Origin: Protula sp. h YS-2021
Taxonomy: Eukaryota; Annelida; Polychaeta; Sabellida; Serpulidae
DNA length: 64,000 bases
Direction of reading: 5' to 3'
NCBI GenBank assembly: GCA_949752745.1
Contig: OX457027.1
Span: 60,910,859 to 60,974,858 of the forward strand
The position numbers and the translations under genes are program-made. Shown piece by piece: positions 47,097-57,405 of this stretch (within the stretch, counting starts at the first letter, position 1; every line of letters begins with the position of its first letter). The notes beneath the pieces were generated by a model, which saw only the letters and a program-made list of their open reading frames with translations, was not told where the DNA came from and did no database searches.

Positions 47097-47474
47097 CAAG
47101 TTTTATTGATAAATATAGTCATTAATTTAGTGTATTCAATATATCTGCGAAATTATTCTACCTCAGGGAACATAAGAAGAGTAGAAAAAAATACACGAAA
47201 GCGTCAGCAGAAATGTGGGGAATAGATCATCCATAAAATCCAGTTTAAGAAAATACTGTAATTTTTTTTATGTTTGAGATATTTATCCCTTGGGTATAAT
47301 TTATCATAAATAAAATAATCAGGTTTAGGAGTTTTCATGCATTAATCTTACTTGTATAGCATAGACTAGGGTGACGTGCCATGGAGGGACATCATCCACA
47401 CCGTATTCTAAAGCATATTTTTCTGCCCCCTGCTCATCACTTGCTTCCTCAATTGAGATTTTATCTTCTGCCAT
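39579..47474 (-). CDS. slc23a: SLC23 family (NAT) transporter, copy B, 13 exons, 633 aa
   Basis: Coding exons in transcript order: 47474-47352, 46927-46761, 45791-45691, 44384-44323, 43690-43509, 43303-43183, 42703-42547, 42406-42153, 41878-41749, 41464-41321, 40743-40648, 40269-40092, 39765-39579. Every exon has the same length as in copy A except the last, which has 6 nt more (a Thr-Val insertion). The frame is open throughout and all junctions are GT-AG. The protein begins MAEDKISIEEASDEQ. It shares with A the QQ in place of QH in TM1 and the altered NAT signature GTIGFISLTG. It has Asp where A has Glu in IPDPILGG, the usual family residue. It lies upstream of copy A in the same orientation, so the pair is a direct tandem array. 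Intron 3 carries a 0.86 kb insertion, and intron 11 carries a (TA)n tract. Confidence 0.93.
40398..40487 (+). repeat. (TA)n microsatellite in intron 11 of copy B
   Basis: About 45 TA units. Copy A has no such tract at the matching place (about 12720). Confidence 0.95.
44815..45680. mobile_element. 0.86 kb insertion in intron 3 of copy B, class unknown
   Basis: Intron 3 is 399 nt in A and 1306 nt in B; homology breaks after TTTATCTAAAATA and resumes at ATAATACCTCC. The inserted DNA has no recognised domain or clear terminal inverted repeats. Its right end holds a near-palindromic patch (GCCGTAGGTCC then GTCCGTAGGC, 45636-45662). Confidence 0.6.
47041..47096 (+). repeat. (AAT)n microsatellite in intron 1 of copy B
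   Basis: About 19 AAT units at the position matching 21000-21166 in copy A. It shows length change after duplication. Confidence 0.95.
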
Positions 47475-47989
47475 TTTCCTCCTCTGAGTAATAAAAACTT
47501 CAAATAATTATACAAAAAAGGTGTCTTAAGTTTATAAAAAAATACCTGAAATGGAAAGATATCTATCCTTTCAAAGCAGAAACACTTTAACATTAATGCT
47601 ATAAATGTTATTAATCACTTTGCCATACTTCTGTAATTATTTTGACATCAGTTCCCACCACATTGAATCACGCAGATAAGACATTATCTGGCTAAATCCG
47701 AAATAAACTGTAAACGTATGCGATATAGCAAGTATCATACATCAAAACAGGGCACTTGATTTTAGTGCTGATCCTTGGGCATTGAATACATGTGACTGCA
47801 GTAGGAAACTGTTATCACAGAGATCATAAGAGAGGGTCTATAAGTTCGAGATAAGTGTCAATCTTTAGCTTCCGAATACAACATGTCAGTTTGATCTATT
47901 TGATCCAAACTAAAACTATTATCTCACTTAACTACGATTTATTCAAACAAAACCGAAGCCAGTCAGCATTTTATTGATGCCATTTTTCC

Positions 47990-48600
47990 AATTATTATTG
48001 ACATGTATTTTTGATCTAAAAATAAATTTTGATCTCATTCAGTGCTTAGAGATATCAAAAAATATTTATTGATATTAAAAATAACGTTCAAGTGCCCCAA
48101 AAGTAATTTCTACAGATTAACAGTTCAATTCTTGACAGAAAAATTTAAATATTTAACAGCAAAATCTCAATTTTTGAGCTCAATAGTTTGGTTTCTTCTT
48201 ACCAATATCAAGAATTTATTTTCGATATCACTTTCGGAATGATGCATTTTTATTATATTTTCAAACTTGTACATTATGTTTTCAATTTTAAGTCTCCAAA
48301 ATTTAATTGACGATTCGTTAAATTTTATGTAAATGTGTGCATCTCCCAAGACACCTTAAATCTTTGTGATCTTTTGATCTCAAAAGTATTTGGTTTTGCT
48401 ATCTAGAATAAATTATTGATTACCAAATAGAAACTAATGAAATTTATGGAATGCCATTTTAACATTTAATGGCAAATTTTGAATTCAAAATATAAACAAA
48501 GATATCAATAAATCAATGTAGATCTCATTGATTTGTATTTTACTATCAATAATTGAATTTTAGATTTATTTATTTATTTATGAGATAAAAAATTTCAATT
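47990..48600. repeat. AT-rich GATATC-type repeat field (copy B)
   Basis: Shorter counterpart of 21700-24100, with the same Tgatatc/gatctc spaced pattern. About 1.8 kb less of it is present than in A. Confidence 0.65.
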
Positions 48601-48649
48601 TTACAAACTTTAAAATTTTATCCATTTACTTGTACTTTAAGGAACAAAA

Positions 48650-50110
48650 TTTAATCCTTCACAGGATAAGAAAGAAACAATTAAATTAAGTCACTTAGAG
48701 AGCCAGAAACAATTTGGAGAAATATTCCGTGCGTAAAATTTTTCTGTTATTTTTAGTGAGATTTTCAACAGATTATGGTTAAACAGTAGTCGCATTCATA
48801 CATTTTATATTTGTAATAAAACTATTGAGAAAACAGATAAAAATTAAAAACGTGCCCTTACTTATCAGCGATCATTCGGACACATTATTATAGAAAATTA
48901 TGCAGTCGTATATTCTCAAACCCAGAAATCGGACCACTCCGGAAATCGGACTACTTTCCATGAGTCCAAGGGTGGTCCGATTTCCCGGGTTCTGGTGTGT
49001 GTGTCACGCCTGAACCACCTTTTCGAATGCGATATCAGTGGAAGTCAGTGAACCCTGAACAATGATTTTACTTGGGCTAAGAAACGAGTTTTTTTATTAT
49101 CATTCGTAGCTGAGGAAACGTTGACATCTTTAAATTGCCACTGCGGACGGACCGCGTCTGACCTCAAAAGTATTCCCCCCCCCCCGCGTTCTTTGACGCA
49201 CATGGTAACACTAATGACACTAAGTGGCCGCAGCAAGCAGATCCCTCCAGCCCCACAGGTATATTGTTAGGCATAAACATTTTTGTTATAGTTGTACTAA
49301 CACACTTGCTCTTGGGTTGTTTGGATGATATGTTCAGAGCAATCCAGACAACCCGAAGTTCCCTCCAATTGATGTGGTACATTAACAGGAGAAGGGGCTA
49401 TTTGCCTCTCCGCACTTGACCGTTTTATGGATTCCCCACCCTATCCCGAGACACGGCTGCTTTTATCTCCATTTCTAAAGAGAAAAGGTGAAACGAAACA
49501 CCCCCGAACATGACTTACGGGTTGCATTAATCATTATACAGAAGAAAAGGTTTGTGACACCTTCATTTTTGCCTTGGTAGACCTTTCCTGACTTAACGCT
49601 TGCTTTACGTTTCTCTAAAAAGGTCTGTAATAGAGGCGACTTGGGAGGTCTGCCTTCTCGCTTGCTACCAAGAGACGTAGCAGCGATTTCAGTTTGTAAA
49701 TGGGCCTTCTGGTATTTTTTATGGCTCGGGACAGTTTTGCTGCCGTTCAGAAACGGTAAGCGCTCGCGCCGTCGCTAAGTCCCATCTTTAACCTAGGAAG
49801 ATAATATTATATTTGCGGGGGGGGGCAACTTGGAATTGGACAGGTTCACTACCAGACCCACCTGTAATTCCTTCCTGACCGAGGTCATATTTTGGTGTAG
49901 GAAGGAATGTCTCTTTGATCTGGTAAGCTTGAAACCAATCGTTTGCATTCTTGAACAGTAATATACCTTCCAGCGATCTCGAATTTTAAAACCTTCACAA
50001 CCTTTGCTGGCATCCGGTTTCTTGAATTCGTTCGATCGTACGGTTTTCATGTTTGCAATGATTTTGTTTTTTTTTTGAGAGCGCGACAAAAAATTCTGGA
50101 GGGCAAGCAC
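48650..50110. other. Segment present only in copy B
   Basis: There is no counterpart in A, where the GATATC field is followed by about 390 bp of different sequence. Near 48910-48990 a short inverted motif occurs (AATCGGACCACTC then GGTGGTCCGATTTC). There is a C run at 49176-49185 and a G run at 49817-49825. The minus strand from 49774 to 49478 is open for 99 codons, rich in Lys and Arg (SKREGRPPKSPLLQTF), with no start codon and no family I recognise. In the same frame, a 134-codon frame sits just upstream (49793-50197). Confidence 0.45.
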
Positions 50111-50199
50111 AATCTGAGATGTCATGGGTATCGGATTTGATCCTCTCTGCCCAGGCAAGGTCTGCCGCATGTAACATTTGCTAGGCGGCGTCTTCACTT

Positions 50200-51412
50200 G
50201 GTGGCATGAGGTCCGGGGAGAGAGAGGGAGTAGGAATAAGATGCTCCCTGTTGCTGCCGGATCTCTCTATAACATTAGACCATGGTCTACTTTCCGTAAG
50301 AACAGTCGGAAATGAGAAGGATTTTGAGACTCTTCCGTTTCTTCCTCGGACTGGTTTCCCTAGGATGCCTGGCTCTCCGAGTCCTGGAAAGTGTACTGCG
50401 TCTGGGGCTCCGTATCCTGGCGTGTAGACATTTCCACTGAGGGGCTGTAGATTGACCGCTGCTGGTTGGATGGGAGCAAAGCCAGAGGAGAGATATGAGT
50501 CTGCATAATTTCATCGTCGTTCTCCAGTTTTAGCGCAGATACCTGTCCCGATGGGAGAATGCCCGAAGATTCCTCTTCTCTAACTACCACAATCTCTCGC
50601 AGCTGGTTCGGTTCTAGATGTGGAGGTGAGCGCGAGGTAGACGTAAGAGTTTGGCTTGTTGGATTGGGGCCAGAAATTGTAGCGGATCATCTTGCACTGT
50701 TGCAGTTTCGGTCGGTAACTTCTGCTGCAGGTGCGATTGCAAACACAGGAGTACGAAAAAGTCACTATATAGATTCGGCAGTTTTGGGGAGGACAGCTCT
50801 CCCTCCGTGGGTATGCCCAGCTGCCCCGTCGCCGTGGAGAAATTCAATCCAGAGGCCGTATAGGTGACTGTCACTTGCTCCGCAGGGTGTTAATATTTCG
50901 ACTCCTATTGGGATAGGGACTTGTTGGACTCTAACTTGCAAGTAGCCCACGCCTTAGGGAGAACGGCACGTGCTTACTCTTCTGGATTATCCAGTTCCGA
51001 AATTTTTGTTTCCGAGAAAGCTTTCTCTGGCTTGCTTCTTGGGCTTCTTACTGGATACTGCCGCGTCTGATTCAGAGCCAGTATACACGCGGAACAGAGT
51101 CGAAACCTGCCTGAGAATGACACAGCTTGCTTTCCTCATAGTGTCTTCAACAAAATCTGTGTTGATGAAGGCCGCAAAAGAGAGAGCTTTGCGTTTATTC
51201 CTTCTTCAATCGTTCTTAGACCTGGTCTGGCCCATTGCCTTCCAATCTTTTTGGGTGAGGCGCTGGACTGGTAGGCCACTGCCCCTGCTACAGCAGTGGG
51301 GGGGATGCGTGTACCGAAGATCTGTAGGTGGCGATTGCCGGCTGGCCTCTGTCATGTCTGAAAAACAAGGAAAAAAGAAGGCTGTAAGATAACTACAAGT
51401 GCTTCCAGTCAA
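50200..51412 (-). pseudogene. Unidentified coding-like block, minus strand (copy B)
   Basis: Counterpart of 24600-25750. Conserved pieces are VQRLTQKDWKAMGQTRSKND followed at once by a stop (51206-51412), FVEDTMRKAS (about 51120-51160), and SVEMSTRQDTEPQTQY with EEETEESQNP (about 50290-50440). Several stops interrupt any single frame. No family recognised. Confidence 0.35.
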
Positions 51413-51419
51413 TAAAGCT

Positions 51420-53618
51420 GCTTAGATTTACAACATTGAAGACAACTTTATTGAGTGATAAGTCTGTCAAAATCATCTTAAATTGCATTGAGAAACATTT
51501 GTCAGCAGTTTAAGCTTAAGCAAAACTGCCCATTTCTGAAGATGACCCAGTCTGCTGAATAAAACTGTGAGTCTATACTGGGAGGCAATGCGGAATGGAA
51601 GGTCTCAAAACAACTATGGATGTGTGATGGAACCAGTTAGTTATTCTTGATCTTGTAGCTTCTTGTTGAGAATAAGAGGCACACTTGCCTGGACTATCGA
51701 AGTGTCACTGCTACGTGTAAACTCACCATCTACCAGACCGAAGTAACAAGTGCCAAATTTTCAACTTTTCTCGAACCAAGTTTATTCAAATTAAAGAATA
51801 TGGTAAATGAAACCTATATTAGTTAAATAAACTAAATTTGAAGCACATTTTGACTTTTTAATCAGTTCCACAGAGATAAAGCTGCGGAGCACACTGAGTG
51901 GCGTGTGTTTGAAGAACGACGCTTTCTGGCAATGTCCTATGTCATCAATGTTGCAATACCAGACTATTCCCTCGATCGTATTGGTAGATGGATGGTGGGA
52001 TAGAACTGTTCTAAGTATGACAAGTAAAAACTATCTTAAAGTGGAGATAAGCACGTTCAAAGTTTTGCGAAGTAAAAAGAAAGAGTTTTATTTACAGCCT
52101 TCAGGAATCAATGTAAAAGAAAACACGCCAGCAATCTCATAATTTTGCGAGAGCCCTCTTATGTTTGAAAAGGTGACACAATTTTTTATTTGTGGTCTCA
52201 AACTTAAGCTAAAACAAGTCCCCCGCAGGCGTGCAATCCCAAGATTTCATTTCTCGGCGGTCGGCAAAACCTATACCCAGGTGCACAACTGCACCCTATA
52301 TTCTTTCTACACACAAGTTTTAGATGGAAACCTCGGATAGTCTTTGAGATCTGTCGCACAAAAGACATCCCGATTCGCAGCGGGGATATTTGGATTTTCG
52401 ACTTGGTCCCTAGGACAAAACTTGATGCACAACTACATCCTATATTCTTTCCCTATGCAAGGTTTAAATGGAATCCCTTGTGCAGTCTCTAAGATCTATC
52501 GAACTAAAGACATCACATCCGACATGCTGATGGGTGGACAGATCCGAATTCAATAGTTCCCCGATTCGCGCGACACGCGGCGGGGGACTAAAACTGCAAT
52601 TTAACTGAAAACATCAAAAAAATTTCCTTGCTCTAATTCCCCCTTCCCAAAAATATTTCAGATTTATGAAATGCACTATACATAGCTTTTGCATAGGTGT
52701 CTTATACCTAATTTCATGTCTGCATTCTTTTTATGGAAAGCAGTAGTAAATTTAACAAGAAAGAATGCAGTATTCTGGAGAAGTCAAGAGTGTTGATTTT
52801 CGACAAGATTGTTGTGATTTCCGGTAAACACAACACGAGCATCCGTATATCGCAGATAGTTGTTCACATTTCACAAAGCAGCCCCAAAAGCGTCAGTTTT
52901 CTTTAAGTTGCCAAGTTTCTACCCAGCCCACATAACACGGCAAGAAATCGTTATTCACTTGATGTGTCACTCCCACATCTAACTATCTATCCAAGTGAAA
53001 ACAGCTACTCTCATGGAACATAAATCATGTTAATGACAGTGCCTTTGACATCATTATTGAAATTTGTCATTGTTATACTTGTTTTAATAGGGGTAGAGAG
53101 ATTAACGATGTCTTTTTATGCAAGTAATTTAAAAAAAAACCAATGTCAAAAATAGTTCACCATAAAATTTAAGAATGTAGTTAGTAGTATCATTACACAG
53201 CGAAGACCATTAATAATGTCCCTTGATTTAATTTAATGTCTCTTGTATTGGATTCTCTAATAAGAATGATAATTTTACCTAACTCAATCAGTTTTCACTA
53301 AGCTAAAATCCTTCGTTTATGCCTTAGTCTTGAATATTTTGTTTTGGTTCTATATTAAACATCTTTAATAATGACTTCTTAAGATGAGTGCACTTTGATA
53401 ACATTAAGTGGACGTTAAAAATAAATACTAAACTTTGATTCCACTTCTTGCACAGTTTTATTTTGTTTGTCATTTTCAATTCATCTCACTGGTGGCGTTA
53501 TCATCATCCTCAACTGCTTAATCATATCTCAAATAAAGTAAAACAATAGTGTTAGTGTTTCTCGATAGTTACTGTCAACAAAGGAAAATACTTCCGGCAG
53601 CCACACACATACACACAC
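51420..53618. other. Non-coding right flank of copy B before the BEL element
   Basis: Matches 27438-29500 of copy A without exons. Includes the repeat tail at about 52525-52595 and ends in a short CA tract (53603-53622) leading into (TA)n. Confidence 0.6.
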
Positions 53619-53620
53619 AC

Positions 53621-54130
<510 letters not shown>

Positions 54131-55230
54131 CCGCCCCCTAAATGAGAGCTCGTGCGATCATTTAAACCATTTACAGTAAATATGACAATGTTGTTCTAAG
54201 CATGCAGACAAGGACCTTGACACCCTTCGACATTTAGAATATTAAACTAACCCAGTCATTAGCTATATTCCCCTAATCTCATGTAAGACTTTCACGAAAT
54301 ATTTCTAAGACAAATCGTTAATTATGATAATGAAGTTAGGTTGAAACATTGCAAAAATTGGAAAACCCGATATTTTGGTGCGGTCTAGCATAGGCACTGC
54401 TCCTTTCCTATGCGAAGACTAGAAATGCAGAGGCATTTCCACGAGCTGTGTTAAGACTTGTGCATGATCTTTTTCCCACAACTTCAAGCAAAAGAAGTTT
54501 TTTAGTAGAACTTTAAAGCGGAAGTTGAACACAACGGAAGTAATTCATACATGTATTGAAACATTTTAAATACTGAATGTACTGTTTATGGACATCAGTA
54601 TGAACAAATCTAAGCATACATGAGGAACATTAGAAACCGTGAAACTATTTACATTATGCACAATGGGAAACAATTATTATGTTTATCAGGAAGGAGTTAT
54701 ACATTATAACGTTGACACTTCAGAACGTGTGTCATTTTTATACATGAATTTAGAGCAGAAATGACCTGATAATAGATTTGTATGTTGAAAATCAGTTATT
54801 ACCGTAGCAAAAGGCTATGACATAAATCTTTAAAAAAATATAAAGAAAATATTTTTAGCTGTTCATGAACCAGGATGAATACACATGATTATTAGTGAAT
54901 ATTATATGACATCAAAATACCATGGGCACAATTAAACGGTAAAAAACGCTAAATTGTGCCTGTGGATAACATCAAAAAACCACTGCAACCCAAACAAGAT
55001 TGAACTTCATAAGGTAAGAAATTACTATATTCTATTAATCTTAATTTCAAATTGCTTTCATCCACAAACAGCATGCATTATTATTAACGTTTTATGCACT
55101 TTCAAAACCGACTAAACATATGCAACACAAATGAATGTATGAACATACTAGGCACATCCTTCTGTGATCGCTTAGGTGTTCACCACCTTTTAATGACGGC
55201 GCTAGGCTCGCATCATTTTGCAAAACAATT
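54131..55230 (-). other. BEL/Pao 3' untranslated region
   Basis: About 1.1 kb between the pol stop and the 3' LTR. AT-rich, with stops in all frames; no env-like frame. It ends in the polypurine tract. Confidence 0.8.
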
Positions 55231-57405
55231 TTAGCTTCGATCACAAGATTCTAGAAGGCAAAGCTTTGTCACAGGGCGTGTCAGACTGGTTGATTTTGTT
55301 CGAACAACCGCAGATCGAACATGACCATCTCTGCCTCGGTTGACTTGCACCACTCTTCCCATAGGCCAGCAATTTCTTGGTGTCACTTCATCAATCACCA
55401 GCACGATATCATCGACGCAGAAATCGCGAGTACTTGCGAGCCACTTTTGACGATGCTGAATTGTAGGTAGATATTCTCGAATCCAGCGTCGCCAAAACAT
55501 ATCAGCTAGGTATTGAGCGTGTCTCCACCTCCGGTTGTATATGTCCGATTTTATGAAGCGATCTACAGGGGGAGCTGCATTTCCGCGCAAAAGCAATAAG
55601 TGATTTGGCGTCAACGGGTCAATGTCATTTGGCTCATTCGAACATCGCGTAATCGGACGATTATTGACGTTTGATTCAACCTCACAGAGCACTGTCGCTA
55701 ATCGCTCATCATCCAGCACAACGTTGCGCGTTATCGCACTCATGACTTTACGAACTGTCCGAATCTGCCTTTCCCATACCCCAACCATGTGGGATGCAGC
55801 AGGTGGATTAAAAATCCATTGTATCTGATCATGTTGCAAGTGTTTCTGAAGTTTATTTGATTCATTCCAGCGGCACATAGCATCGAGGAACTCCCGAGAT
55901 CCCCCGACAAAGTTTGTCCCATTATCTGTACGAACTACTTTAGGGGTACCGCGTCTGGCAATGAATCTGATCAGCGCGTTAATGAATGCGTCAGACTCCA
56001 ATGATTGCAGGACTTCAAGATGAATAGCTCGGATGGTCAAACATGTGAAAACGCAGCCGTATCGCTTTTCATGACTTCTGCCCCTTTTTACTAGAAAAGG
56101 TCCAAAGCAGTCGATACCAACGTTCGCAAATGGTGAAACATTCGGTGTAACCCTGTCGGCAGGAAGGTTTGACATTCTCTGACTTGCTGCATTACCGTAC
56201 AATCTTTTGCATATAACACAGCTGCGCAGGATATTCTGGATAAGGCGTCTCACCTTCGGTATCCAGTAGCTGGTACGAAGTAGAGAGAAGACATATTCAG
56301 TTCCACAATGTCTGGCTTTTGCTTCATGAATGTAGCGCACAAGTAGCTTCGATACAAAGTGGTCTCTCGGCAACAGAGTTTGATTTATCGAACCAGCCGG
56401 GATGTTCGCGTGCCGCAATCGTCCACCTACCCTCAGAATGTCATCAATCAGTACGGGCTCTAGGTGGTATAGTGAACTACCTTTGCTTACATGTTCATTC
56501 TTTTTCAGGCCATTGATTTCCCTTTTGTGGGCAGACCTCTGGACATACTTTACAATTGCACACTCTGCTGCATTAAGCTCTTGCACTGTAATTAAACCAA
56601 ACTTTTTCGTCTTCTTGGACTTTAGCCAAAGGAGGAACCGCAAAATCCACGTTACAGACCGTTTGAGCTTTAACCAGTCGGAGAACCTGTGGAGCAGCTG
56701 ATAAATAGATGTCTGCTCCCGATCAGACGCCGCCTCAACTGAACAGCTAGTCACTGAGTGCTTCACTTCTGGATCGTCGTTGAGTTCCTTCAAGACATCT
56801 GGATGTCTTGGCCACTCATCCTCGGAATTCTGAAGAAACATCGGTCCATGAAGCCATCTGCCAGACATTTTGTTTGCATTGGTACCTCTGGAGGCATCAT
56901 CCGCAGGATTATCTTGTGAACTCACGTACCTCCATTGACCTGGACTTGAACCGTCGTGAATCAAGGTAAGTCTGTTAGCTACAAAGGTGTGAAATCTTTT
57001 ATCCAAGTTGTTTATATAAGCCAACACGATTGTACTATCAGACCAGAAAAACGTGTTGTTGATTTCAATTGTGAGTTCCTTTGCGATCATGCTATTCACT
57101 TGAACTGCTGTAACAGCCGCACATAATTCAAGGCGAGGTATGCTCACTTGCTTAATTGGCGCTAGTCTTGATTTTCCAAAGACGAACGAGCAATGGACAG
57201 TACCTGTACTATCTGTAGCACACAGGTAGGAAACCATACCGTACGCCTCGCTTGATGCATCGCAGAAGTGATGTAGCTGGACATCGATTACTTCAGAACT
57301 CACGTTTGCGACGACGCATCTAGGAATCTGCAAGTACCTGAGGATGTCCAGATTGTGCAGCCAGGAATCAAATGATTTGATCGTTGTATCTTCCAGCTTG
57401 TCATC
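55231..57405 (-). CDS. BEL/Pao RNase H-integrase part of the polyprotein, in frame after the TAG
   Basis: Same frame as the Gag-RT part, open from the codon after TAG to the stop at 55231; there is no ATG at its start, so it depends on passage of the stop. Counting from the TTG at 57333 as residue 1, RNase H acidic residues are Asp25 (HHFCDAS), Glu69 (RLEL) and Asp99 (WSDSTIV). The integrase has an HHCC zinc module (His336, His342, Cys372, Cys375) and the DDE triad at Asp408 (GIDCF), Asp470 (VRTDNGTNF) and Glu521 (VWERQ). The C-terminal part (about 600-690, RRWRHAQYLADMFWRRW) is the DUF5641-type tail of BEL integrases. All catalytic residues are kept. Confidence 0.92.
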   Translation of the reverse strand, partial: DDKLEDTTIKSFDSWLHNLDILRYLQIPRCVVANVSSEVIDVQLHHFCDASSEAYGMVSYLCATDSTGTVHCSFVFGKSRLAPIKQVSIPRLELCAAVTAVQVNSMIAKELTIEINNTFFWSDSTIVLAYINNLDKRFHTFVANRLTLIHDGSSPGQWRYVSSQDNPADDASRGTNANKMSGRWLHGPMFLQNSEDEWPRHPDVLKELNDDPEVKHSVTSCSVEAASDREQTSIYQLLHRFSDWLKLKRSVTWILRFLLWLKSKKTKKFGLITVQELNAAECAIVKYVQRSAHKREINGLKKNEHVSKGSSLYHLEPVLIDDILRVGGRLRHANIPAGSINQTLLPRDHFVSKLLVRYIHEAKARHCGTEYVFSLLRTSYWIPKVRRLIQNILRSCVICKRLYGNAASQRMSNLPADRVTPNVSPFANVGIDCFGPFLVKRGRSHEKRYGCVFTCLTIRAIHLEVLQSLESDAFINALIRFIARRGTPKVVRTDNGTNFVGGSREFLDAMCRWNESNKLQKHLQHDQIQWIFNPPAASHMVGVWERQIRTVRKVMSAITRNVVLDDERLATVLCEVESNVNNRPITRCSNEPNDIDPLTPNHLLLLRGNAAPPVDRFIKSDIYNRRWRHAQYLADMFWRRWIREYLPTIQHRQKWLASTRDFCVDDIVLVIDEVTPRNCWPMGRVVQVNRGRDGHVRSAVVRTKSTSLTRPVTKLCLLESCDRS

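Noticed and set aside
54131..55230. Possible env-like gene downstream of BEL pol
   Set aside because: All frames are closed by stops; nothing resembles a signal peptide plus membrane anchor.
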